The notes under the pieces were generated by a model, which saw nothing but the letters and a program-made list of their open reading frames with translations, searched no databases and was not told where the DNA came from. Positions 1 through 26,894 of a stretch of 64,000 nucleotides of DNA are shown in pieces. Source of the stretch: Sycobia sp. Sy_11 (lineage: Eukaryota > Arthropoda > Insecta > Hymenoptera > Epichrysomallidae); NCBI GenBank assembly GCA_018907035.1, contig JACCIC010000168.1, positions 797,501 through 861,500 of the forward strand, read 5' to 3'. A program made the translations under genes and the position numbers. Every line of letters starts with the position of its first letter. The first letter of the stretch is position 1.

Positions 1-14276
<14,276 letters not shown>

Positions 14277-15232
14277 ACTGTCTGCAGGCAACCATTTAGT
14301 ACTACTCAGACCCAACGAACGAACCCTTTGTCTAAAAAGAATAACGTATATGTAAATTTATCAATGTTTAATAATAAATTGTATTTTTTATTGTACATAT
14401 ATAGCAGCGGATTCGAATATTTAAATTTAAATATTAATAACTCTCAGTTACTCTATATGCATTGCATTTATAAATAAATTCAGAAGCAAGTTACTTTTAC
14501 AAAAAGAACAAATGTAAATAAATTGTTATATACCTTTTATGCTACCATCTATAAATATATAGTTAATTAACTGAGCCTTGTGTTCCCATATATGGTTACA
14601 AGCAAGTATTTCCTATATCTATTCTACCAAATAATATAGGAGTAAGGTGAAATAAGAAAAAAAGAATGAACTAAGGAGTCTATGCATATATCCAAAGAAA
14701 TTCTTGATAAGCTATAGTTATGCCTTATACACTCATTCCTAGAAACAAGCATTACTCATAACTGATTCTCCAATTAACACATGGAATATTCAAAATCAAA
14801 CAATAAAAATAAAATTATTCAAATGAAGAAGAAAATAAAAATAAGCTTGTACATAAAAAATATTAAACACTAAAAAAAAGGAATGACTATATATTTCTTA
14901 CATGTTAAAATTATAAACATTGAGATTGCATTGTTTCTACATTTTTACTTATACAGCCGTCTGACGGTCCTGCTTTTTTGCAAGGGAAAAGTTGTGCATG
15001 GAATACCGCAAATCAAGAGTGAGACAGAAACAACGCGGGTAATAGAAGGAGAGATTGACGGCGTGCTACGAGTGCGGGACTCGCACTTTTCATCTTTCTT
15101 TGTCTCTGTCTCTCCTTTATATATTTTCGTCCTTGCTAGGCGGTCGTCCGCGTCTCGATGAGAAATCTCGAAAAGAAAACGGCAATGAAGAAATTCGTGG
15201 GCGTCGGGCGTTGCGCCCTGGCTCATTCGAGC

Positions 15233-15235
<3 letters not shown>

Positions 15236-15277
<42 letters not shown>

Positions 15278-15313
15278 TTTTTTCTGTCGTTATGTATACA
15301 TAAATGCCAGAGT

Positions 15314-15376
<63 letters not shown>

Positions 15377-15478
15377 GTGCACATGCAAACCTGTGCAAAC
15401 GGTTTATGCGATTGCTGCGAAATATAAAGCACGTAAAATGCCGCGCGCACACCCGCAGTGAAGGAGAGGGACAGAGAA

Positions 15479-15534
<56 letters not shown>
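15236..15534. repeat. Composite (TC)n - (GT)n(TA)n - (GA)n array
   Basis: On one strand, in order: (TC)20 at 15236-15275, (GT)n at 15314-15326, (TA)25 at 15325-15373 and an (AG)n run at 15479-15534. The TC and AG arms are complementary and the TA core is self-complementary, so the block can fold on itself. It lies in the long first intron of nocte (14332-16775). Confidence 0.95.
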
Positions 15535-15539
<5 letters not shown>

Positions 15540-16096
15540 TGCGCAGAGTTCGCTGCCCGCCGCCACCGCTGCGAGATTCAGTATATGTTAGAGGTGAGCC
15601 TATACAAGCTTTGTCCGGCTCCTCGATGTTTCTCCCTCTTCCTTCCGTTGATATAGGCTTTCATCTACTTCTCTTTATCCGACTCTAGAGGATATGTAAG
15701 ATACGACGGTGTGATGTTCAAACTTTCTTTTCTGCGGAGCTTACTAAATGTATTCCTTGATTCTTTTTTAAATCCATTACCCGTTTCTAGTTTTGCCTTT
15801 TACGAAAGGGTTTTAGGGATATCGTAAGACAAGAATATACAGCAAAAATACATAATTGGAAGCTCGATAAACCTTAAGGAGATATGTGTATTTGGAACAA
15901 TTTCATAGAACGTTGTTATCGAATGAGTGGCCTTCCACAAATCAGTGTACTCATAAAAGTACGGTACATAAGAAAAGGAAAACCACAGAGAAAGATTCAG
16001 GGAAAAAAACGAGGAAAGGAGAGAAAATTCCTCTTGCGGAAGAATTCAAGAGTGCGGTCGCTTGAGAACTGCGGCGACATGCTTAATGCCAAAAAA

Positions 16097-16098
<2 letters not shown>

Positions 16099-16153
<55 letters not shown>

Positions 16154-16165
16154 CATGTATATATA
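16099..16165. repeat. (TA)n with ATGT variants
   Basis: About 23 TA units followed by degenerate ATGTATGT copies, in the first intron of nocte. A shorter ATATGT cluster recurs at 16592-16622. Confidence 0.95.
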
Positions 16166-16775
16166 TAGGTACGAATGAAGCGAGCGAATTCTTTAAGATT
16201 ACTCTTTTCTTTCTATTTCTCTTTTACTGCCTCCTCTGCAGATGCGCAGTGCTAATGAAATATATTTGTTCAGGGAATTTTAATATGGAGTAGAATCTGT
16301 AGAGGGAGGGAGTCAGTGGCCGATATTACACGTCGAAGCGGTACACATACACACCACGCACGCATACTCACATACATACACATATACGCACGCGCTGAAA
16401 GTCAAGGAAGCGACGCATATAAGTAGACCCTTTTTTCCAATCAAACATGCCCACTCGGGGGCATAGCGTGCGAATGAAAGAACGCGAAAAAAAAGCTGTC
16501 TGATGCGAATTATTATTGTACTTAAATATACACAAACTCGAAACATCCACATGTATATATGCACGTTCTCGCCACGCGCAGTTCGTTATTATATATATGT
16601 ATATATGTATATATATATATATGATGCGGACGAGCGCCAAGCAAGAGTGTTGTGTATGCGCATGCTATGTATATATAATAGACCATCATCGAGGATGTGG
16701 GTTCATACGTGAATAAGGCTCGGGCGGAAATCGTTTTTGGGGTAGGTAAATAAAGCAGGCGTCGACAACACTTAC

Positions 16776-16956
16776 CTTGGTCCGTCCAAATGGGTTCACG
16801 ATTCCACAAAAATCGGGCCTTGATGTCCCAATATGTCCTGGATAATAGATCCCGTTGGACGAGCTAAACTCGGGTTTTTGTGTAACTTTTACACGAGCGG
16901 AACTTGAGCGCGCGCGCGCGTATCCGTTTCTCTTGTTCTTCCCTTACAGCCGACGT

Positions 16957-16991
<35 letters not shown>

Positions 16992-17050
16992 TGCGCGCGC
17001 GATGAAATATCTTTCCTTCCTCTATGTATGCGTTCTTCGTCTGTCTCTCT
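16776..17050 (-). other. nocte: Probable non-coding first exon of nocte
   Basis: The minus strand has a strong splice donor (AAG|GTAAGT) at 16776/16775. It can join the acceptor TTTTTAG at 14332-14334, just 55 bases upstream of the nocte start codon (exon segment 14277-14331 would be the rest of the 5' UTR). The surrounding 16.8-17.4 kb is CpG-rich with CG and ACG runs, as expected around a transcription start. The 5' limit given here is a guess; no TSS can be read from the sequence. Confidence 0.45.
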
Positions 17051-17264
17051 TTCTCTTTCTATATGTATGTGCTATACTGCCACTGGTGTGGTGAAAGACG
17101 ACGCCGCGCGCGCGACTCCCCGCACGCACTCGACGACGACGAGGACGATAATGCCTGGTGTGCCTCGCCGCACACCCCGTTCTCACGTTTGTTCGGCTTT
17201 TAGAAACGTTGGCTGACGGCTCGTGTAGTTCTTTCCGTTTGTTCTCGGTGCCGATTGATAAAAA

Positions 17265-17295
<31 letters not shown>

Positions 17296-17699
17296 CCTAA
17301 CGTCCCTCGGAGCCAAGCGTCGAGCGCGATTGTGCGATTCTTGCGTGTGTGGGGCGGACCTCGTCGCGTCGGTGTCCTTCACTCTATATAGCTCTGTCTC
17401 TCTCTATCGTGCCCGCTATCGTTCTCTTTCTCACTCTTCAGGTAACTATCAATTCTTCCTGTTTTTTCTCTATCTTTGAATTGGCCTAATGTGAATTTAC
17501 ACCTAAGGGGAAATAATGTCGTGTGCCGCGCCTGACCTATGTACGAGACACCACGCGCCACTAAACGCCTTCGGGAGTCCCACTTTATCTGTCTTCCTTT
17601 CTCGATGAGCGAGTCGTCGTCGCCTCCTCTCTCTATTTCTTCGTTCTTGTCCCGTATATTCAAGATGGCGAATACGCGACTTTTGGACCTATCCTTCTC

Positions 17700-17742
<43 letters not shown>

Positions 17743-17760
17743 CCTCTCTATTTCGTTCTC
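16900..17760. promoter_or_regulatory. CpG-rich putative nocte promoter region
   Basis: This stretch has CG dinucleotide runs (16908-16920, 16993-17000, 17103-17112), an (ACG)n trinucleotide array at 16958-16991 and a (TC)n array at 17703-17740. An AAGATGGCG motif on the plus strand at 17663-17671 matches the core of YY1/pleiohomeotic-type promoter sites. No ORF here looks real. It is placed as promoter because it lies upstream of the first nocte donor and between divergent genes; this is inference. Confidence 0.4.
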
Positions 17761-19892
17761 AAACACTGATCTCTCCCTTGCGGTTGGCTCGGGCGCACGC
17801 GAGCCTGCTCACCACTCACCACTGCTACTGGCAAGCCTGATCTGATCAAGGAATTCTCTTTCCCTTTCCTTTCACGATCAATACAATTACGTCATGCGGT
17901 CAAAAACTCGTAAAGTTCGACGGTTGAGATGACAATGATAATGGTGTTGCTGCAGTCTCGAAGTTTAAAACATGACTACAATATTACCAGAAAGAACAAT
18001 GGAATAATTCAGATAATTCATATATGGGTATTGCATTAAAATTTAATTTATTATTTGTTATTCAAGCATCTATAAATATAATGGAAATCTTGTCGTGATA
18101 CATAGTCCACGCCATACCAGGCCATACTATTGACTACTGTTGACTGCTATTGAGTCATAACGTCAAGAAACGTGAGTTTGTTGCCTTTATCGTTATCTTG
18201 TCGATTGTAATCAGTATAGCATAAATAATATAATTCAAAAAGGGGAACTATGCATCAGATTGTATCATAATTAAACATCATCAAATGCTTTGTTAATATT
18301 GTATATAATTTATTTCATATTTATCTTGTTTTAAAAATTACGAATTCTTATGGGTAAAATCAGAAGAATAATATGAATATAATATAAATTAGTAATGGTA
18401 TAATATGGACAGAGATAATATGGACTTCTATAGATGCTAACTATAATGTTACCGCACAGCGCGCAATCTGGAAAAATTTCAAATATTTAGAAAAAGCAAG
18501 TTTCTAAAAAATATCTACTCATGTTATTCATAAATTATATATGATGATATTCAATTTTTATTGAATTTATATACAATAATAAGATCACTATAATGTATTA
18601 AAACAGACATCTATTGATCAACATTTAAATAGTAGTAGCAGAGCAGTAGTAACAATAAGAAAATAGAGTGGTAATAGTGTTTTATGATGTGCAATTTGTC
18701 TAATGTTCTTTTTCAAGTTCATAATAAAGATTAAAATGGAGCCTTTAAATGAAATTCAAATGTAATTATTATGATTTATTATTAGATCACTACCAAACAT
18801 AAATAACGCATCTTGAGTAACTTCGAAAACGGTCAATTTTATTGTTTTATACATCAGTAATATTGCGACTAAAACAGCTATTATTCAATGCTGTACACGC
18901 GAATGTTTATATTATATATTGATTTTCTAAAAATGCTACTATCCTCCATCTAATATTAGATAATATATTTGCTAATGACTGCTACTTATATATTCTAATC
19001 TTCATTTTTAAACCGTCTGCTTTTTGATAACCATTTGAATATAATGAAGTGCATCTGCCCAGAGTGAGCCGCCTTCAGCGACTCCTAGCGGTACTGATAG
19101 TGAGTCATAATGTCATGTCAGGTCATGTCAGCATGTATTGTGACTTGTGCTTGTGACAGAACTTGTGACTCGTGACTGTAAGATACCCCCTGGTACTCCG
19201 TTACCTGAGCTGATCTGAGTAGAAATAATTTCAAGAATCCTGAGAGAATGTAAGGATAATCTACGAGACTTTTATCTGAGCCTCTGCAGACTGCAGGTAT
19301 TATCAGGTATTAATCAGTTAGATGCCTTAAAAACAATAGCAAGGCGCTAATCCTGGTCTATTCAGGTTGCCTAAATAACTAAACTTTGCAGCCTAAATTA
19401 TTAGGCCTTGTCAGGCCTTGTACAGGGCTATGGCTACAACAAGCTGCAACAAGTCAACCTGCGTATTACCACCGTTACCAGGTGTTACTTGTACAAGCCT
19501 GTCCAAGCGCTATTATCTGCCAGACCAGCCTGCGCATTCGCCTCTCATCAGGCTTGCTTATGAGTTGTGACTGCAGGCAGTTGACAAATTGAACATCTTA
19601 ATTTAAGATTAAAGACTAAACTGATTCTGTTCAAAGAAATAATTTATTCAATTAATAATTAAATATTGTAAACAAAAATAAAATAAATTTGATATATCGA
19701 ATGTTGTGATAAATTTAATCTTTATTTTTATATGATTAGAGGTTAGAATTTTGTTTTGAGTGATTAAATATTATCAACAATAATACTGTTACATCTGATT
19801 TAAAATATGGTTTGTTTATAAAAAAAGATTTATTGCTTTATATAATATATTTATCTTTAATTTTTGTATTATAGAGAATAATATTTTTTCAG
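17761..19892. other. Intergenic region between divergent nocte and PPIL3
   Basis: AT-rich sequence without a supportable coding exon. It holds two copies of a 15-mer beginning TGAGTCATAA at 18151 and 19101, the second followed by tandem GTCATGTCA-like units, and GTAAG-type donors at 19175 and 19249. The missing start-codon exon of PPIL3 must lie here. The best local candidate is ATG at 19807-19809 followed by GT. Confidence 0.6.
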
Positions 19893-20965
19893 AGTGTGAC
19901 GCTGCATACAGATGTCGGCGATATAAAAATGGAATTGTTCTGTGAATTGTGTCCAAAAACATGTGAGGTGAGTTGAACAAACTAGATGGTTTTTTTGTTA
20001 GCAAAAGAAGTTGTAGTCAATTTATGTTAATAAATATCATAGAACTTTTCTAATGCTCTTCTATGCTGAGTGCATAGTAAGCAGAAATCAAGTATAAACA
20101 TTTAGAGTCTTAAACAAGTATTAATTTATTTTAAATATATTAAAAGCAACCTTAAATTATAGTTTTGTTTTGTTTATTAGAAATTAGAATTTTAGTACTT
20201 TTTACAAAAAATTTTGAATTAGCTGCAAGAAATTAAAAAAAACTTTTAGTTAATGCTGTGTTATAATTAAGAAAAAGGATTTTATTATAATTTATAATAC
20301 ATTAGCAAATAATAAAACTGTTATATATTGTAATTTTTATTACTATGTATTTCAACAAGAAACCTTAAATTAGATAAGTTCTAAAATTTATTTAACAATT
20401 TAATACAAAAATGCTTCTATAATGTTGTTACAATGGATTGATCAATAATGAAACATTACTTTTTCTAGAATTTTCTTGCCCTTTGCGGTTCAGATTATTA
20501 TAACAACTGTGTATTTCATAGAAATATCAAAGGATTTATAGTTCAAACAGGAGATCCAACGCAAACTGGTAAAGGTGGTACCTCTATTTGGAATCGAAAA
20601 TTTGAAGATGAATTTAAAGAAGAGTTGAAACATAATACTAGAGGCTTAGTTTCAATGGCAAACAATGGACCTAATACTAATGGAAGTCAATTCTTTATAA
20701 CGTATGGTCCACAACCACACTTAGATCTAAAGTATACTTTATTCGGAAGGTAGATATTTGAATAAAAAGAATTTAAAGTACCAAAGATGAATTTCCTATT
20801 TTGAATATTTATTTACTCAAAATTTTTTTGTATTCTAGAGTCATAGATGGTTTGGATACATTGGAACAATTAGAAAAATTACCAGTTAATCCTAAAAATT
20901 ATAAACCACTTACAGAAACTAGGATAAATAGTGTAACGATACATGCTAATCCACTAGCTGCTTGA
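19893..20965 (+). CDS. PPIL3: Peptidyl-prolyl cis-trans isomerase-like 3 (cyclophilin J)
   Basis: Cyclophilin-type prolyl isomerase, one of the small cyclophilins found with spliceosomes in other animals. Exons 19893-19967, 20469-20749 and 20839-20965 join in phase (GT donors, AG acceptors) and give 160 residues. One initiator Met from an upstream exon would make 161, the usual PPIL3 length. Diagnostic stretches are [57 protein letters not shown] and the C-terminal [17 protein letters not shown]. The catalytic Arg (FHR) and Gln (QTGD) are present. The position of the CypA cyclosporin-contact Trp is not Trp here (HLDLKYT), as in other PPIL3 proteins. Exon 1 starts in phase 0 right after TTTTTTCAG, with the Ser that normally follows Met1. 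The gene is divergent from nocte and converges on Sardh. Confidence 0.92.
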
Positions 20966-21090
20966 AATAATTATGTGAACAAATATGTAGGTAAAAATTA
21001 TCTAATTAAAACTACTTATAAAATTTTTAACTTATCTGTACATAGGAGCTATACAAATTTTCATGTATTTTCTTATAATTATTGTACAAT

Positions 21091-21096
21091 AATAAA
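21091..21096 (+). terminator. Poly(A) signal candidate for PPIL3
   Basis: AATAAA 126 bases after the PPIL3 stop codon, in AT-rich sequence, the first canonical signal downstream on this strand. Confidence 0.55.
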
Positions 21097-21168
21097 AATT
21101 ACAATGTAAAAATCTATACTTAAAATTACTATAAATCACAGTCACTGTATTTATAATATTATAATAAA

Positions 21169-21174
21169 TTTATT
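21169..21174 (-). terminator. Poly(A) signal candidate for Sardh
   Basis: TTTATT on the plus strand reads AATAAA on the minus strand, about 300 bases after the Sardh stop. With the PPIL3 signal about 75 bases away on the other strand, the two 3' ends would abut or overlap slightly. Confidence 0.45.
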
Positions 21175-21477
21175 TTTAAATTTATGAAGACTAAATAATT
21201 TAATACAAAGGTTTCAAGAATCGGTCAATGATACAACAAACAATTGTGATTAAAAAAATTTTTTTAAGTTAGTATATCTTATAAGTTAATGCAGTTTCGT
21301 ACAATATTGCTTCAGTTTCATCGATTACTACAATGCTCTATATATAGAAGAAGAGCGGAACTCTTAGAATATTTCGTTAAGTTATTGATAATCTAGAACT
21401 CCATCTCTTAGATCCATTTCTTAAAAAATTAAACTAGAAATATTGTTTTAAATAATTTCAACAGCAAAAAAACTCAT

Positions 21478-21911
21478 TTACATTTCATCATAAATATTTC
21501 TAAGCCTTTTGTTTTGCGGATCAAAGGGACTCTTCGAATACGCCTCGGCCGGATACATTTTACCCAATATATCCACTTCGTATTTACCGGACCGTAGGAA
21601 CTCTTTTGTAACGATTTCATTGTCAGGATGTTTTATGTACCTGTTGATGAAATTGTTTTAAAATAACATAATTAGAAATAATATTGCACGATGATTACCG
21701 GTCTTATATTATAAAAATATATACTTACGCTTGTCCAATACTGTAACCAAACGCGTACGCATATTCGGCACGCCTTATATAACCAACGATCTCGCCGTTC
21801 CTGTAAACTGTTTCCAATCCCCATAACGGCACTTGACTGACACGAAAAGAGAAAATATTTGTAATTATGCTTAGATTTGCCACAAAAGCTGAAGAGCGAA
21901 CGGTACGTTAA

Positions 21912-21970
<59 letters not shown>

Positions 21971-24780
21971 TATACTCACTGCTTCAGGTGTAACGTGACC
22001 AATTTCCTTTTAACCCCATTCTTCCGCAAATTTTCCACCGCCTCGCTGCCCAAGTATTTTCCAGCTTTTCGACAGGCGAAGCCTAAGTTGGCCTCGATCG
22101 GATTGTCCTCCGATCTCAAATCGGAGTTCCACAGATGATAGCCTTGGGACGATAAAGAAGATAAACTTTGCCCATTTGCTAAGCCTACATCCGTGTAAAA
22201 AAAAAAAAAAAAAAAAAAAAACACTACTCACCCTTCTCGCAGCTGAGACTGTACAGAGCTCGGTAACCGGCCAATTTTAATCGGTATCGCGCCCCCTGCT
22301 CCATCAGTGCCCCGTAGACGCTCGCGCACGACTCCAGCGGCACGTGCAGCTCGTAGCCGAGCTCGCCGACGAAGCTGATCCTGAACACCCTCACGAGCTT
22401 GCCGTCGGCCGTCATTAGGCGCGAGGTCGAGAACGGGAGGCCCTCATCGGACAGGTCACCGTCGACGACGTTCCGCAGTATCTTCTGACTATCAACGGAA
22501 AAAGGGAAAAAGATAAGTAAATAAATCGATAAAAAAAAATCATATATTACACGCTTTAAATTTATCTATAATAATAGAGCGCGCTGTATAAATTTGAAGC
22601 GCGGCTTAGTCAACGATTCGGAAACCTGTTTGGGCCTTGGATTGATAAAATTCCTATTTGATAAGTGGCGTCGTGCAGGCTAACCTCGAAGCCCTGCTCT
22701 GCGATTACTCTGCGAATGTGAGCCCACGTATGATAGGAGGATAGACCACCGGAAACTGAAAGCAAATTTTTCTTTTTACTTATTTATTTATTGTATCTAC
22801 ATTAAAATTTTCTTGCGTGTATTCTTTATCATTATTAAAAAAAAAAAATGATATACTATACGTAAATTTAGCGCTAACAGTCGATTGTATTGTTAATCGT
22901 TTTTCTTTGTTTTTCTTAAAATTAAAATAATTTAAAGTATTCGTATATGAAGGTGAAATGCTTTAAATGTGTTCATTAATTGGAAACAAATACTATGCAT
23001 TTATCACAAATATCACAGTCTAAAATTTTTATTTCCTTCCGATTTCATCAAATGATATCGAAATATTACTTTTGATAATACATTTTTTGGCACCAGTATC
23101 ATAATTATACGTTCCTTTTTAAAAAAAAACGGCAAAACCGACAATAATATTGATTATTTCGCATTAGTTTATCTTTTTTATTACTTTATTATTTCTTACA
23201 TTGTTCATTTCATCAAGTAAATATTGCCTCTCGATTTATACATTCGACCATACGTTTTCTTATACCTAATTTAATATTATATAATGTATTTAATATACGT
23301 CATTTGTCAAGTGATATATATATATTTATAGTCCAATCGGCGAACGTTTAAACTACCCATAAAAATCAAATGCTTCGAAGTATCCACTTGTTCTTTAGAA
23401 ATGGATTCGGAAGAAGGAACAGAACAAATAGTGAGATTGTGGATCAATGTTTTTTCTTCATTTTTTTCGAACGAAGGTAGAAGTGAAAATTTTCTCAGCA
23501 AATGTCGATTGTATCGGAAAAACAAACGACGGACGATAAAGTAAACAAGATTATTTTTTGATCAGAATTAAAACTTACGTAAAAAGTAAACATTTCCGAA
23601 ACGTCAAAATTTATATTTTTAATCTAAAATATATATAAATTTTAAAAATGTGCCTTTTCTTAAATCGCTAAAAAAAATGAACTTTTTCCTTCAACGTTTC
23701 CCCTTCACCCAATAATTTTCCTGTTCACTTTAAGAAAAATTTAATTTAATGAAACTTTTTTTAATAAAACTTTCACGCGTACCTTGAATTTTGAACGTAT
23801 ATTTACAAAAAAGTTACGTTTTTTACCATCTTTTTAGAATTTCTTGAATTTTTCGCGTTATAATTAACAAATTGATTCAAAATTTGAACGAAACTGATTC
23901 GTTTCTTATCAGAAATCATAATTCTATTAAATATCTTGAAAGTGATACGTTAATGAATACAATATTACAATTTAAAACTTAACGTGTAAACATAAGCAAT
24001 TCTAAAGTGGCTGCAAAGTGTTTTTTCACGAGTGATTGTTTAGAATGATTGTACGTAAATGTTACAAAGGTGAGTATGAGAGTTTGTTTTGCAAAAAAGT
24101 TACATTAAATAAAATTTTTTAACAATGTCCCTGTTGGTAATTCATTAATCTGAAAACTATATTGGCCTGAAGGGAAGCGGATGGAAAACCTATTTTAACC
24201 ATATCGCGGGTTATTGATTTACAGCTTAGCAACAAAAAAATAATATTTAAGTTTTCTTTACGTTCATTTGCACAAAAACAAAAGTTAGAGCCAAGCGTTG
24301 GCCCACTGCCGGAAAGTCACTGTTGAACAATCAGCTCCTTATTTGCCGAATCCATTACCGAATAATGAGCGAATATTTCGATAGGAATGCGGTTTTGTTT
24401 TGTTTTGTTTTGTTTTTTTTTTTTTTGTCCAGGGCAATTTTCACGCCCGCCGACTGTAGTACCACTGTGGCATACGCTACCGATATATAAAGCCTTCCCC
24501 TTGAAAATCGGATCGACCACGCCGCTGGAACCGGGCTCTATCCACGTGATCGTGGAATCGGCCTCGGCGCCGCCGCGTTCGTTCAACAAGCACGTGTAGA
24601 CGATCCTGCCCGTCTCGGCGTCCGTCCTGCCCGTGAAAATGTGACTGGCCGCCCTCTCCGCCTCGGGGCCGCAGAGATAGAATTTCCCGAAGTACGACAT
24701 GTCGAAGAGGGCCGCGTTGCTTCTGCAGGCGAGCGCTTCCTCCTTTATCTGATAAGAGCAACGCGTTTAGACAAAATACA

Positions 24781-24820
<40 letters not shown>

Positions 24821-26843
24821 TGAGTACATCTTGTCGTTATATTATTCGCTCCAACGGATAGATTGGTTTATTTTTTTGCCTTTAAGGCGGTTCGAGCGCA
24901 ACACGAATTTATGGGAAAATTACACGAAGTCGCGGTCTTAAATGTTTTATGAAAGGTAATACGCGGATTTTCGAGAAAAAATAAATCAAAGCTGCCGGTT
25001 GAAGTTTTGAAAATAGTGTCTATTGCATGCTTTTTTTTTTTAATGTTTATTTAACTGTTTTATATAGAAACTGAATTCAATAATTTTTCAACTTTTAATT
25101 TATATACTTCCCACGATACATCATGCCGATCAGTTAAAAAAGACGTTTAATTATCCCTGTTAAAAACGAAGCATTTTCACGATATAATGTTAAATCTCAC
25201 ATTTATGGAAATTAAAAATAACATCGGCCAGGGTTAAAAAAATCTCAAAATGTAAATGAATTACAGGGTTATTGCATTGAATTTTTAATATAATTATTTT
25301 ATATATTTTATAAAAACAAAAATAGGAATTACTGTTCTTATGGCATCTCTTTGAATCCGTATTCGCTTACGAACCACTTTAATTGACCTTAAAATTATTA
25401 GTAGAAACAATACAGAGTAAAAGAGTTTTGTATGGTGGAAAAATATCCTATTGAACAATAAATTAAGTTAAAATCGTCGATTGAATGAGTGCACAATAAT
25501 CAAAATGCAATACTATATACGAACAACAATAGTATATACAAATTCTGTAAATATATATATATAAATAATATAAACGATTTTAACATGATTTATGTTTCTA
25601 CATATTTAACGGTTTACATTGAAAAGTATCTCTCAACTAGAACGAAAGTTGGTTTTCATCTTCATAATAATTGAATATTGAAAAAGAACCATAAATCCAT
25701 GTAGATTTAAATTGGTGAAATTAATATCTTGAGTATTCAGATAATATTGTCATTTAATTGTCACCTGCGTGACATCGCCGGCGAGCCCAACAGGCGGCTC
25801 GTACAGAATAACGCGCGTAATAAGTCAACGTAGATTAATTATAATTTTTTTAATTCAACAAAAATTAACAGTACACAGATTTCATCCAAAACACCACTTC
25901 ATTATATTTTGATTTTAAATTCGATTTATTCACGTTCGATAACTTAATTTGTATTGCTATAAATCAAATTATGAGCGTTGAGTAATTCATATATTATATT
26001 ACTGGTTATCATTATATATATCATTATATTACTGGTATACAGCAAAAATATTTTTTGACGATGTCAGTTTCTATTATCTTTTTTTTTTTTAATTATGTGA
26101 GTTAATAAATAATATCGTATAATGAAGGGAATTATCTGCATATGTCATCGACAAACGATAAAGGAAATATGTATGTGTGTGTGTGTGTGTGCGCGCGCAG
26201 GATTAATTTTAATTCACGATCGAATACGCGTAAATATATATATATATATATAGTAAAATTTCTTACATTGTCGTGATGTATCGGAAAATCGAAGGTCTGC
26301 TCCTGGGCGAGCAGCTCGGTGTACCTGTGGCTCTCGTTCCTCGACGTCCCGTAATTCCCGTAGTAGTCGTAGGGCGGGACCGGGGCCGTGCCCTCGCTCA
26401 GATACCAGCCCGGTCGCTCCCAACCCTGGCGCTCCTCCATTACCGCGCCCGCCTCCACCAGAAGCTATACGCCCGATCGCACATTATTCATTCATTGAGT
26501 ACATGTCGCATAATATTTGGCGTGTCGAGCGAATCCCTCTTTCTTTTTTTGTGTTTTTTCTGTCTTTTTTTTTTTTTTTTTTTTTTTTGTTTTTGTTTTC
26601 GATCGAACATTTTTTGCCCCGTCGCCCGATTTTTGGCTTACCTCGTGGAACGGGCTGGTTTTGAAATTACGACCGCTCAGCGGCTGATCGTGCGGGAAGA
26701 CTATCGAGTAGTTTTTCACGTAGGCCTCGTGAGTCCTCTCGTTGGCCCAGACCATGTCCTTCGTTTGCTCGGGAGTGAACCTTGGCGAATTAAGTTTCGT
26801 ATTTATACAGCGGAATGATATTAATCGGTGTTATTGGGAAAAA

Positions 26844-26894
<51 letters not shown>

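Noticed and set aside
26273..26818. 181-codon plus-strand ORF
   Set aside because: It is antisense to two Sardh exons and their intron; the Sardh exons on the other strand match the family closely.
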